Shown: in pieces, positions 17,420 to 26,012 of the stretch
How the letters are laid out: each line of letters begins with the position of its first letter
Position numbering within the stretch: position 1 is the first letter of the stretch
NCBI RefSeq assembly: GCF_036625195.1
Contig: NZ_JAZKUG010000001.1
Coordinates: 2,852,001-2,916,000 of the forward strand
Direction: 5' to 3'
DNA: 64,000 nt
DNA from: Accumulibacter sp.
GTDB lineage: Bacteria > Pseudomonadota > Gammaproteobacteria > Burkholderiales > Rhodocyclaceae
The notes under the pieces: generated by a model
What the model was told of the DNA's origin: nothing
The model's input: the letters and a program-made list of their open reading frames with translations, nothing else
The model's database searches: none
Program-made: the position numbers and the translations under genes

Positions 17420-18058
17420 ATGAGCGGACGCAAGCTGCGCATCCTGCTGGTGGACGATCACGCCGTGGTCCGGGGCGGCTTGCGGCTTCTGTTGGCCGAG
17501 AGCGGTGAGATGGAGGTGGCAGGCGAGGCCGAAAGTGCCGAGCAGGCGATCAGCATGATCCGCCAGAACGAGTTCGATGTCGCACTGGTCGATATCGGTC
17601 TGCCAGGCAAGGGCGGCCTCGATCTGTTGAAGCAGCTTCGCTCGGAGCGGCCCGGACTGGCTGTGCTGATGCTGAGCATGTACGCCGAGGAGGTCTATGC
17701 CGTGCGGGCGCTGAAAGCCGGTGCGGCGGGCTACCTGACCAAGAACAGCGCGCCGGCAACGCTCCTCGCGGCGATCCACAAGGTGGCCCGCGGCGGCAAG
17801 CACGTCAGCCCGGGGCTCCTGGAGCAGTTGGCCGTCGAGGTGGGACAGGGCAGGAGATCGGGGTCGGATGCCCTGTCTGACCGGGAGATCGAGGTGCTGC
17901 GGCGGATTGCCGCGGGCGAGAGCCTGACCCATATCGCCGCGGCGCTGCATCTCAGCCCGAAGACGGTGACCACCTACCGTGCCCGAATCGTCGAGAAGAC
18001 CGGGCTGCAGAGCAACGCCGAGCTCGCACGGCATGCCGTCGAGAAGGGTTTGCTGTGA
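17420..18058 (+). CDS. NarL/FixJ-type response regulator
   Basis: A 212-residue response regulator. The receiver (about 5-120) has the acidic pair DD near 12-13, the phosphorylated Asp58 in ALVDIGLPG and Lys near 108 in GYLTKNS. The C-terminal LuxR-type helix-turn-helix (about 145-205) has LSDREIEVLRRIAAGES and LSPKTVTTYRARI. A strong GAGGAGCG site precedes the ATG, 6 bp after the histidine kinase stop. It is the cognate transcriptional regulator of that kinase. Confidence 0.95.
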   Translation: MSGRKLRILLVDDHAVVRGGLRLLLAESGEMEVAGEAESAEQAISMIRQNEFDVALVDIGLPGKGGLDLLKQLRSERPGLAVLMLSMYAEEVYAVRALKAGAAGYLTKNSAPATLLAAIHKVARGGKHVSPGLLEQLAVEVGQGRRSGSDALSDREIEVLRRIAAGESLTHIAAALHLSPKTVTTYRARIVEKTGLQSNAELARHAVEKGLL

Positions 18059-18329
18059 TCAACGGACGTCGCCCGCAGCAGTGGGCAGGAGTCCCCTGCC
18101 GCTACGCCCCGCGTTCGTCGCCTCGGCGCTGCCGGTGCGGGCATCCTGAGTGCCGTTGCCGACCTCGTGTCGGGGATCCCCTACCGTCTTCGTGTCGTCC
18201 ATCGCCTACAGCGAGATGACACGCAATGCCGATAGCCGAGCATTGAGGTCTGCGGGATGATGCGGTCTCGAAATCGACTTGCGCGACAGGGCGCCCTTTC
18301 CCGACGCGGATCGATGACCGGAGACCACC

Positions 18330-18749
18330 TTGGATGCCTGCACATCGCCCGCTTCGCAGCAACGCTGCACCCGCCTCCTGCTGGTGGATACGGACGGCTT
18401 CCTTGGCGACGATGTGGGTGGAACGCTGCGGGCGCATGAGGAACTCGTGGTCGTCGCCGTCACTCGCTCCATCGAAGATGCCTACGAATGTGCGGCAAGG
18501 GCCATGCCCGATGTGATCGTGATCGGCTGGGGCAAGGGTTCGCGGGCTTTCGTCCATGCCACGTTGGCCGGGCGATCCGATGGCCTCCCCGACCCTCTGG
18601 TGGTGATCGTCCTGCGCCGCGGGATCACCAGTGTCCCGGGCTTGACCTCGCTCAGTCTGCTACCCAACGTTGCCCTGTTGATGCAGGACCAGTTCGACCG
18701 ACTGCTGCACCGACGCGGTCCCGCGAAGCGGGCCGAGCGGGCGCATTGA
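18330..18749 (+). CDS. Degenerate receiver-domain protein
   Basis: About 139 residues with a receiver-like fold pattern: TRLLLVDTDGF at the first strand, DVIVIGWGKG at the third and VVIVLRRG at the fourth. The position of the phosphorylated Asp is occupied by a non-acidic residue in IGWG, and no clear switch Lys is seen, so it probably cannot be phosphorylated. The start is uncertain (TTG at 18330 or a later codon); base composition supports coding. It sits between two genuine response regulators and may be a phosphorylation-independent adaptor or a decaying regulator. The 271 bp before it (18059-18329) hold no feature I can name. Confidence 0.5.
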   Translation: MDACTSPASQQRCTRLLLVDTDGFLGDDVGGTLRAHEELVVVAVTRSIEDAYECAARAMPDVIVIGWGKGSRAFVHATLAGRSDGLPDPLVVIVLRRGITSVPGLTSLSLLPNVALLMQDQFDRLLHRRGPAKRAERAH

Positions 18750-18879
18750 GGCTGCTGGCGCAGCGGCATCCCGTGGGGCGACCATGGCGATCCAGCCCGG
18801 CCGGGGACCAGCGCGTACCCGACGACTCGGGCTCGCTTTTCGCCCTGTCGTCGCTCACCTCTCTCCGTGACCGAACGTG

Positions 18880-19284
18880 ATGTCAACAATCGTGATCGTC
18901 GATGATTCGACAGTGGCCCGACAGATGCTGCGCGAGATGCTCGCGGAGGTGGCAGGTGCCGAAGTGGTGGGCGAGTTCGCAAGTGCCGCGCCGGCCATCG
19001 AAAGGCTGCGCGGAAACCCGCCGGACATCGTCCTGCTCGATATCCAGCTCGTCGATGGCAGTGGGCTGGACGTCCTGCGCGAAGTACGTGCGAACCATCA
19101 GCGAACGAAAGTCCTGATGTTCACGAATCACGCGGAGGAGGTGTACCGCAAGCGATGCCTCAGAGCTGGGGCCCATGGCTTCTATGACAAGAAGAGCGAC
19201 CTGCAGGCACTTCGGCAAGACCTGCATCGCCTGGCTGAGCTTCGTCGCGAGAGCGGTAGCGAACCCACCGGCAGGGGCGCCTGA
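18880..19284 (+). CDS. Single-domain response regulator (CheY-like)
   Basis: A 134-residue stand-alone receiver. It shows IVIVDDS at the start, the phosphorylated Asp in DIVLLDIQLVDGSG (near residue 55), Thr in MFTNHAEE and Lys in GFYDKKSD. No output domain follows, so it acts by protein contact or as a phosphate shuttle. The ATG at 18880 is chosen over a GTG one codon earlier. It probably works with the histidine kinase at 14924, although it is separated from it by two genes and could serve another kinase. Confidence 0.88.
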   Translation: MSTIVIVDDSTVARQMLREMLAEVAGAEVVGEFASAAPAIERLRGNPPDIVLLDIQLVDGSGLDVLREVRANHQRTKVLMFTNHAEEVYRKRCLRAGAHGFYDKKSDLQALRQDLHRLAELRRESGSEPTGRGA

Positions 19285-19401
19285 ATTTGCGCCTGCTGTC
19301 ATGCCGACGGATTCCCGGCCGAGCACTGCTGGCGCACTGCCAGCCGATTCGCCCGCGGCCGCCGCTGCAGGTGCCGGGCACGCGTCCGCGGCAGGCTCCC
19401 G

Positions 19402-19791
19402 TCAGGCGTCTTCGGCAGCGAAGTTGAGTTCGACGCCGTTGCCTGCCGGATCCTTGATGAACAGCTGGACCTGCGTCGTTCCCGGCACGCGGGCCGTTGT
19501 GAAGGCGATTCCCGACTGCTCGAGCTTGCGCTCGAACTCGGCGCGCCCGCAACAGCTGAACGCCGCGTGGTCGAAGGTCGATGGGCTGGCAGGCACAGCT
19601 GGATCGCCGGCCCGGGTCTCCGAAAGGTGAAGGACCGGCTGGTCGCCGGCATACAGCCAGTAGCCAAAACTGGCGAACGGCGGCCGCTCGCCGGGCATCA
19701 GGCCGACCACGTCGCAGTAGAAGCGGCGCAGTTGTTCCATGAGTGGGCGAGGAGCGCGCAGATTGTAGTGATTGAGGCCCAGGGTCAGCAT
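19402..19791 (-). CDS. VOC (glyoxalase/bleomycin-resistance) family protein
   Basis: A 129-residue single VOC module. It has LGLNHYNLRAP at the N-terminus, YCDVVGL (helix), FDHAAF in the middle and NGVELNF near the end; His8, the central His and the last Glu are the expected metal ligands. Such proteins bind a divalent metal and act as dioxygenases, isomerases or antibiotic-binding proteins; the substrate cannot be told. A promoter-like repeat lies about 220 bp upstream on the same strand. No ribosome site is strong. Confidence 0.85.
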   Translation of the reverse strand: MLTLGLNHYNLRAPRPLMEQLRRFYCDVVGLMPGERPPFASFGYWLYAGDQPVLHLSETRAGDPAVPASPSTFDHAAFSCCGRAEFERKLEQSGIAFTTARVPGTTQVQLFIKDPAGNGVELNFAAEDA

Positions 19792-20008
19792 GGCTGCCTC
19801 GCCGGTGTCGTGGGAATCACCTCGCTGACCTGCGAGGCCCGTTCGCGCCCAGCCCTGCGAGGACGCTGCCGGCAGCCGTTCGCGCCCGGGAGGCCGAAGG
19901 GACGATGCCCGGCGGAGCGAATCCGGTGCTGGCGGCGGATCGCGCGCACGACGAGGGGATCACACCCCCGCGTGTGCGACGATCGCCCACGTTGCAAATG
20001 GTCAAGCG

Positions 20009-20055
20009 CCATGCGGGAAGTATCTCCGCTCCAGCAACCCGTGGTCAACCCGGAA
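20009..20055 (-). repeat. Promoter-like repeat, copy 2
   Basis: Second copy of the element at 14622-14668, same orientation relative to a downstream minus-strand gene (here the VOC protein). It contains TTGACC, an 18-bp spacer, GATACT, and the conserved GGAGCGGAGATACTTCCCGC core. The remaining intergenic bases 19792-20210 contain a short direct repeat CGTTCGCGCCC near 19830 and 19880 but no gene. Confidence 0.6.
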
Positions 20056-20210
20056 CCTGTGCGTAATCATTCCCGGCGTCCGGCAACATTGCTCAAGGCC
20101 GGCGGGCGCCGGAGGTGGAAAGAAAACCCATTCTTGGGCATACTTGCCGCGCCCGGCGATCGGCTTGCCGGGCCGAATCTCACCCCAACCCCCATCAAGG
20201 ACAACCCATC

Positions 20211-21068
20211 ATGCTGAAAAGAACCCTGTTGCTTGCCGGCGTTGCCGCGAGTCTCGCTCTTGCCGCGCCGGTCAGCGCTTCGGAATCGACCATCAACCGG
20301 ATCAAGCAGAGCGGCACGCTGAAGCTCGGCTACCGCGAGAACTCGGTTCCCTTCTCGTTCACCGGCGACGACAGGCAGCCGCGTGGCTACACCGTCGACC
20401 TCTGCCGGATCGTCGCCGACGACATCGGCAAGCAGTTGAACCTGCCGAAACTCGATGTCCGCTGGGTGCCGGTAACCGCCCAGAGCCGCTTCGCGGCGCT
20501 GAAAAGCGGCGAGATCGACCTCGAATGCGGCAACACGACGCAGACCATCTCGCGTCGGGCCGACTTCGATTTCAGCCTGATGACCTTTGTCGACGGCGCC
20601 GGGCTGCTCTTCCGCGAGGGCGAGGTGCCGACCACGGTCGAGTCGCTGAAGGGCCAGCGGGTGGCGGTGGTCGCCGGCACGACGACCGAGACGACGCTGG
20701 ACCAGATGATCAAGGCGGGCAAGCTCGGCATGCTGCTGATCCGGGTGCCGGATCACGACGCGGCGATCAAGGCGCTGACCGACAAGACGGCGACGGCCTA
20801 CGCCGCCGATCGCACCGTCCTCGTCACCACGGCGTTGATTCGCGGCAAGGGACAGCCGTTCGCGCTGGCCGAGATGCAGTTCAGCTATGAGCCCTACGGG
20901 CTGATGATGCGCCGCGATGACGATCTCCGTCTGGCGGTGGACCGGACGTTGGCGCGCCTCTATCGCTCGGGCGAGATCGGTCCGATCGTCAAGCGCTGGT
21001 TCGAGCCCTTCGGCAAGCCGGGTGATGCCCTGCAGGCCATGTTCCTGCTAAACGGCCTGCCCGAATAG
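20211..21068 (+). CDS. Periplasmic amino-acid-binding protein (ABC transporter)
   Basis: A 285-residue solute-binding protein of family 3. Signal peptide MLKRTLLLAGVAASLALA ending SASA near residue 24. The mature part has LKLGYRENSVPFSF, GYTVDLC, WVPVTAQSRFAAL and DLECGNTTQT, the hallmark segments of glutamate/aspartate-type binding proteins. The ATG at 20211 has AAGGA 10 bp upstream. No permease or ATPase gene is adjacent, so it is an orphan binding protein that must dock on a transporter elsewhere. Ligand is probably an acidic or polar amino acid by resemblance to GltI. Confidence 0.9.
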   Translation: MLKRTLLLAGVAASLALAAPVSASESTINRIKQSGTLKLGYRENSVPFSFTGDDRQPRGYTVDLCRIVADDIGKQLNLPKLDVRWVPVTAQSRFAALKSGEIDLECGNTTQTISRRADFDFSLMTFVDGAGLLFREGEVPTTVESLKGQRVAVVAGTTTETTLDQMIKAGKLGMLLIRVPDHDAAIKALTDKTATAYAADRTVLVTTALIRGKGQPFALAEMQFSYEPYGLMMRRDDDLRLAVDRTLARLYRSGEIGPIVKRWFEPFGKPGDALQAMFLLNGLPE

Positions 21069-21141
21069 CCGACTCGCACCTGGGTGGTCGCGTGTTGCGC
21101 GCGGCGGTCGCCGAAATGCCGGCGCGCCGGGCGGCGATCAC

Positions 21142-22632
21142 TCAGCCGCGCGTCGCGTCGCCGATCGCTCCGGGGTAGAGCCGTTGCAGCACCTCGCGAG
21201 CAGCATCCGCGAGCAGCCGGCGCAGGTTTGCGGCGAGCATTTCCTCGCTGGCGCTGGTCACGTCGCCGGCTGGTGGCCGCTGTGCCCAGAGTGCGGCGAG
21301 AGCCGGTCGGCGGGTTGCAAGGACCTCCTCGACGAGTTCGCGCCAGAACGGCGGGTACTCGCTTTCGGCCCATTCGCCGCGACCGCGGCCGAAGTGTGCG
21401 ACGGCGAGATAGCGCAGCAGGGCCGAGACGACGAGGCTGTCGAGCAGTTCGTCGTCCCAGCCGAGCCGCGTCTCGCTGTGGCCGCGCAGCTTGTTGACGC
21501 CGCGCGCCACGCCGGCGCCGCCGGCGGCGCCGGCGAGTGCGCCGAGCAGGGTGCCGGCGCCGAGACTCAGTCCACCGGCAGCCAGGTCGGCTGCCAGCCC
21601 GGAGAGTGCCCCGGAAACGACGCCGGTGACGGCCGCTGCCTTGCCGGTGTGCAGCGGCGCCTGCGTGCGCAGGTGCGCGTCGATGCGTGCGCGCACTGCG
21701 TCGGCGGCGTGGCCGCTGAGGTCGTGGAGAGCGATCAGGCGCTCGGTGCTCGTGCGCAGCCGTCCGTCGAGACGGCTGGCCAGCGCTTTCGCGGCACGCT
21801 GCCGGTCGACGTTCACCTGTTCGCCGGCGACGACCGAGCGCAGCGCCGTGCGCAGCTGGTCGCGCAGGCGAGGGGTGGCGAGCGCTTCGCTGTCGCAGGC
21901 GGCGCCGGCGATCGCCGTCGCCAGCGCCGCCATCGCCTCGGCGAATTGCCGCTCGCGCCGGCTCGTCCAGGCAGCGACCAAGCGTTGGCAGGCAGCCGCC
22001 TTGTCGGCAACGATCGACGCGGCCAGCGTCCGCAGGAGGACGATCTCCTGTACCCAGCAGCGTGCGAAGGCATCCAGCGTCAGCACGTCGCGGACGAATG
22101 CTCGTTCGCCGAGCGCCATGCGCCAGCGTTGCACGTCCGCCTGTTCCGCCGCGAGTGGCCGCGGCGTTCCAGTCTGATTGAGCAGGACGACTACCGGCCG
22201 GCCGATCCACGCCAGCACGTCGAGTTCGGGCGCGAGATAGCCGGCGTCGGCAGGCGCCTCGGCAGCGTTCACCAGGTAAAGCACGACATCGGCCTCGTCA
22301 CGGACGTTGCGCACCGCTTGCTGCGAAAGGTAGAAGGGCTGGTCGCGAAAGCGGTCCCAGATCTGCGACAGGAACCAGCCAATCGGATTTCCCTGCTGCG
22401 CCAGCCGTCGCGCCAGGCGGGCGCTGTCGCCAAAGCCGGGCGTGTCCCAGAGCAGCAGGGTGTCGCCCTCGGCCGTGTCGATCAGCGGGTAGGGCGTCGC
22501 TTCGGTCGTGACGTGCGCGGCGTCGCGCACCTCGCCGACGTCGCGCCCGAGCAGGGTGCGCGCCAGGGTCGTCTTGCCGGCGTTGGTGTGCGAGATCAGC
22601 GACAGGGCGATGGCACGCACGTCGGTGCTCAT
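21142..22632 (-). CDS. GTPase with DUF3482 C-terminal domain
   Basis: A 496-residue P-loop GTPase. The G1 motif is SHTNAGKTT (near residue 15), G3 is DTPGFGD (near 65) and G4 is NQTG (near 155). The Gly/Ala-rich hydrophobic stretch near 330-380 may insert in membrane, and the rest is DUF3482. The ATG overlaps the stop of the upstream DUF2868 gene (ATGA). The two families are often found together and are uncharacterised; a membrane-linked, dynamin- or Era-like function is inferred. Confidence 0.88.
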   Translation of the reverse strand: MSTDVRAIALSLISHTNAGKTTLARTLLGRDVGEVRDAAHVTTEATPYPLIDTAEGDTLLLWDTPGFGDSARLARRLAQQGNPIGWFLSQIWDRFRDQPFYLSQQAVRNVRDEADVVLYLVNAAEAPADAGYLAPELDVLAWIGRPVVVLLNQTGTPRPLAAEQADVQRWRMALGERAFVRDVLTLDAFARCWVQEIVLLRTLAASIVADKAAACQRLVAAWTSRRERQFAEAMAALATAIAGAACDSEALATPRLRDQLRTALRSVVAGEQVNVDRQRAAKALASRLDGRLRTSTERLIALHDLSGHAADAVRARIDAHLRTQAPLHTGKAAAVTGVVSGALSGLAADLAAGGLSLGAGTLLGALAGAAGGAGVARGVNKLRGHSETRLGWDDELLDSLVVSALLRYLAVAHFGRGRGEWAESEYPPFWRELVEEVLATRRPALAALWAQRPPAGDVTSASEEMLAANLRRLLADAAREVLQRLYPGAIGDATRG

Positions 22633-24212
22633 CACCCGCGCTCCGCCAAGTTGCCGGCGAGCGCGCTGGCGGCTGCGTCGAGGCTGCCGTCGCCGGTGCG
22701 GCCGGCGCTGGCGACCGCCGCGAGGTCGGCGAAGACGCAGCCGACGCGCAGCGTCGCGCACAGTTCGCGCCAGGCGGTGCGGCGTCCCTCGATTCGCCCC
22801 GTGTCGCGGCCACGGGCGAGAAAGCTGCTCTCATCGACCAGCGCGACGAGCCGCCGGGCGCCGCCGCCGGGACTGCCGAGCGCGCGCAGGAAAGCACCAT
22901 GCACCTCGCGTTCCGGCGTCGCCGTCGCGTTGAACAGTGCGATGATCCGGCCGCCACCATCTTCCGCGCCAGCGTGGGGCGGCGCATCCTCTTCACCGTA
23001 GCGCACCGCCGGGCCGACAGTCAGCAGCGTGTTGCCGCCGAGCGCGTGGGTGACCAGTCGCTCGAGGCCGCTGGTTGCCTCGGGCGGCAGCGTGTAGCTG
23101 TAGGGGATCACGGTGAGCCGCAGCGGGCCGCCGCGAAAGTCGCGCAGCAGGCGATCGAAGTAGGGTTCGGCGAAGTCGATCGGCAGGCTCCTGGAGCGAC
23201 GGCGCTCGACCAGCCAGGCGAGCAGGGCGAGCACGAGACGCGGCACGATGACGATGGCGGCGACGGTCGCCGCCAGCAGGTGCAGCCATTGCGCCGCATT
23301 CTCGCCGGCGGGTGCGCGGATGGCTGCGATCTCTTCCGCCGTCGGCAGGGGAATCCCGCTCAGCGCCGTTCCCGGTGCAAGCGCGATGGCGAGCAGCCGA
23401 TGCACGTCGCTGGCAGCGAGAAAGGTGCTCTCCCAAGTCGCCTCATAGGCGAAGGCGAGGCCGCGCAGATAGAAGCCGGTGAGCACGCCGGTCGCCAGCA
23501 GCGCTGCCGCGAGATGCAGGATGCGCGCCGCGCGGGCGCCATGCAGCGGCGCCGAGAGGCGGCTCCAGTCGCTTGCCAGGTGGGCGATCGCGGCCCCGAG
23601 TTCGCCTCCTGGCCGAGGGTGCAGCCCTGTCGCGAGGCGGCCCATGGCTCGTCGCCAGGGCTGCGGCAGCGTATTCCCCGGGCGGCGCAGGCAGAACCTC
23701 GCCGCCAGCAGCAGGTAGACGGCGATATTCCAGGCGATCAGTGCCAGCACCGGCGGCATCAGGATGTTGATTCGCTGGCCACCGCCGATCCGGTCGACCA
23801 GCAGGCCGCCGATGAAGGCGGCGACGGCGATCGCACCCGCCAGCCAGGGACGCCAGGACAGCGCGCGAACCGCGCGGGGGATGACCGGGAAGCGTTCTCC
23901 GAACCGACCGAGCGCCAGTCGCGCGCGCTCCGCCACGAAGTCAGCGTCCGCTGCTCCTTCGCCGACGACCTCGGCGGCGGCCCGGCTGGCCCAGGCCCGG
24001 TCGCCATCGGACCACAGCACGTGCGCGCGGTCCGCCGTCTCGAAGGCCCGCACGGCGACGATCTCCAGCGCCCTCAATTCGGTGACAGTATATTCAATCG
24101 AGCACGTGTCATGAGGTGAGCGGCTTGATGGACGTGGGCTCAATCGCGAGGCGGGGCGGTCGAGGTGTCCAGTCGACGAAGCGAGTTTGCCGTCACCGGA
24201 TTCCGCGGGCAT
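22632..24212 (-). CDS. DUF2868 family membrane protein
   Basis: About 526 residues from an ATG at 24212, though homology-like sequence begins only around ELRALEIVAVRAFE near 24080, so the true start may be lower. Several membrane helices are predicted (for instance the stretches around AGAIAVAAFIGGLLV and LALIAWNIAVYLLLAA, and later AATVAAIVIVPRLVLALLA). The C-terminal ~200 residues are soluble. It is translationally coupled to the DUF3482 GTPase and presumably forms a membrane complex with it. No enzymatic motif is evident. Function unknown. Confidence 0.8.
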   Translation of the reverse strand: MPAESGDGKLASSTGHLDRPASRLSPRPSSRSPHDTCSIEYTVTELRALEIVAVRAFETADRAHVLWSDGDRAWASRAAAEVVGEGAADADFVAERARLALGRFGERFPVIPRAVRALSWRPWLAGAIAVAAFIGGLLVDRIGGGQRINILMPPVLALIAWNIAVYLLLAARFCLRRPGNTLPQPWRRAMGRLATGLHPRPGGELGAAIAHLASDWSRLSAPLHGARAARILHLAAALLATGVLTGFYLRGLAFAYEATWESTFLAASDVHRLLAIALAPGTALSGIPLPTAEEIAAIRAPAGENAAQWLHLLAATVAAIVIVPRLVLALLAWLVERRRSRSLPIDFAEPYFDRLLRDFRGGPLRLTVIPYSYTLPPEATSGLERLVTHALGGNTLLTVGPAVRYGEEDAPPHAGAEDGGGRIIALFNATATPEREVHGAFLRALGSPGGGARRLVALVDESSFLARGRDTGRIEGRRTAWRELCATLRVGCVFADLAAVASAGRTGDGSLDAAASALAGNLAERG

Positions 24213-24322
24213 CAGGGCATCTTCCCGCGTGCCGGCGGTTGCCGACGATGATTGACCGGCGCAGAGGCAATCCCCGAGAATGGCGCGGTCGCCGACGCCT
24301 TCAAGCAAGGACGGGAACTCGC

Positions 24323-24940
24323 ATGTATCACGGTGAGAAACTCAACGCATGGACGCATCTGGTCGGGGCGGTTCTGGCGCTGATTGGGGCGGTCGTCCTG
24401 GTCGTTCTCGCGGCGCGGACAGGCGACCCGTGGAAGATCGTCAGCGTCTCGATCTACGGCGCAACCCTCGTTCTCCTCTACAGCTGCTCGACGCTGTACC
24501 ACAGCTTCCGTGGCCGCGCCAAGGAGATCTTCCAGAAGCTCGACCACCTCAGCATCTATCTGCTGATTGCCGGCAGTTACACGCCCTTCTGCCTGGTCAC
24601 CCTGCGCGGCCCCTGGGGGTGGTCGCTCTTTGCCGTCGTCTGGGGTCTGGCGGTGGTCGGCTCGCTGCAGGAGTTCTGGCTGAAGAGCGAAGCGCGCGTG
24701 CTGTCTGTGGTGATCTACGTCGTCATGGGCTGGGCGGTGCTGGGCGCACTGCCTCCATTGCTGCAGGCGCTCGGCATGGCTGGCTTCGTCTGGCTGGCGG
24801 CCGGCGGCGCTGCCTATACGCTCGGCATCGTCTTCTACGCTCTCGACTCGCGCCTGCGGCACGCGCACGGCATCTGGCACCTCTTCGTACTTGCCGGCAG
24901 CGCTGCCCAGTACGTCGCCATCGTGCTCCATGTGCTTTGA
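24323..24940 (+). CDS. Hemolysin III family (PAQR-type) membrane protein
   Basis: A 205-residue protein with seven hydrophobic helices. The family's conserved metal-site residues are visible: the N-terminal EKLNAWTHLVG, SCSTLYHSF with its Ser and His, LDHLSIYLLIAGSYTP with its Asp/His, and HGIWHLFVLAG near the end. The ATG at 24323 gives the usual family length; earlier in-frame starts would add a non-hydrophobic, Arg-rich stretch. Despite the name, bacterial members are thought to be Zn-dependent membrane hydrolases related to adiponectin receptors. It is convergent with the PCu(A)C gene. Confidence 0.9.
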   Translation: MYHGEKLNAWTHLVGAVLALIGAVVLVVLAARTGDPWKIVSVSIYGATLVLLYSCSTLYHSFRGRAKEIFQKLDHLSIYLLIAGSYTPFCLVTLRGPWGWSLFAVVWGLAVVGSLQEFWLKSEARVLSVVIYVVMGWAVLGALPPLLQALGMAGFVWLAAGGAAYTLGIVFYALDSRLRHAHGIWHLFVLAGSAAQYVAIVLHVL

Positions 24941-24969
24941 GGGACAGGCGCGGCTTCGCCGCCGGGCGC

Positions 24970-25440
24970 TCAGTGCCTGTGTTCGCCCGCCGGGGAAGCG
25001 GCGGTGAGGTCGCGCACTTCCGCCTTGACCTCGAGGGTTTCGATCTTGCGGTCCTTGCCCTCGATCTGCAGGGTCAGCGGCACCGATTCGCCCTTCAGCA
25101 GCGGCTGCTTGAGACGGATCAACATCACGTGGTAGCCGCTCGGACCGAGTTGCACCGTCTTGCCGGCGGGCAGTTCGAGGCGGGGAATGGCGCGCATGCG
25201 CATCACCTGCCCGTCCATCTTCATCTCGTGGATCTCGGTGACGGCGGCTGCCGGGCTGCTGGCGCCGACGAGCGTCGCGCCGGTCTTGCTGCTGATCTCC
25301 ATGAACGCGCCGGTGGCCTGCTGGCCGGTGACGGTACCACGCACCCAAGCGTTGTGCACCTCGACATCGGCGGCCAGCGCCGCGCCCGATCCCACCCCGA
25401 ACAGCAGCAGCGACGCGGAAAACATCATCCTCTTGTTCAA
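24970..25440 (-). CDS. Periplasmic copper chaperone PCu(A)C
   Basis: A 156-residue exported protein: signal peptide MNKRMMFSASLLLFGVG ending AALA near 23, then a DUF461/PCu(A)C cupredoxin-like domain. The Cu(I) ligands are visible in HEMKMDGQVMRMR (His and Met) and in the later GYHVMLI (His and Met). A His-rich tail ends the protein (GEHRH). It delivers copper to the CuA site of cytochrome c oxidase together with SCO proteins. The SCO gene lies in the same minus-strand operon, two genes upstream. Confidence 0.93.
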   Translation of the reverse strand: MNKRMMFSASLLLFGVGSGAALAADVEVHNAWVRGTVTGQQATGAFMEISSKTGATLVGASSPAAAVTEIHEMKMDGQVMRMRAIPRLELPAGKTVQLGPSGYHVMLIRLKQPLLKGESVPLTLQIEGKDRKIETLEVKAEVRDLTAASPAGEHRH

Positions 25441-25571
25441 TGCAGCCTCCCTTCCTTGTCAGAAAAACGATCATGAACCGATACTTGCGGATCACTCCGC
25501 GGCACGGTGGCGCAGCCGGCGTTGGCCGGACCCAGCGGACCGGCCGCCATGCCGGATGGTGGCCAAGGAGA

Positions 25572-25994
25572 TCAGCGCTTGATCGACCATTGGCCCTGCG
25601 CGTCCTCGATCCACCAGCCAGCGTGCCACTGTGCCTTCCAGCGCTGGACCTGTGCGGCCCGCACCGCGGGTTCCCAGTACTGTCCGCCATGCCCTTCGGC
25701 GAGCGCGTAGATCAGCGAGTTGCGGTCGGGATTCTCGCTGTCGATCAGCTTCTCCGCGATCTGGCGCTGCGCCAGGTTGAGGCGGCTGGCATCGCGCAGC
25801 CTGACCATGCCATCGTAGCCGAGACCGATGATGCCCGCGTCGTAGAAACGGACGAGGCGCGAGGCGCGCTGCGCCAGGCCGTGTTTGACGATCACCACCG
25901 GTGGCGTGCCCAGATCAAGGTTGACCTGGTCGGGGCTCGGCGCCGCGGCAACCGGCAGGGCCAGAACGGCGAGCAGCAGCAGAAGGCGTTTCAT
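25572..25994 (-). CDS. DUF1318 (YdbL-like) exported protein
   Basis: A 140-residue protein with a short signal peptide (MKRLLLLLAVLALPVAAAP). The rest resembles DUF1318/YdbL: a Gly-containing start, DGMVRLRDASRLNLAQRQ, then SENPDRNSLIYALAEGHG, a pattern of short helices ending in the EN-x-DR block. The C-terminal 35 residues (Trp-rich) look specific to this protein. It sits between the SCO and PCu(A)C genes, 18 bp from SCO, so it may assist oxidase copper loading, but that is inferred only from position. Confidence 0.7.
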   Translation of the reverse strand: MKRLLLLLAVLALPVAAAPSPDQVNLDLGTPPVVIVKHGLAQRASRLVRFYDAGIIGLGYDGMVRLRDASRLNLAQRQIAEKLIDSENPDRNSLIYALAEGHGGQYWEPAVRAAQVQRWKAQWHAGWWIEDAQGQWSIKR

Positions 25995-26012
25995 TTCAGG
26001 GCTCCAGGGTTA

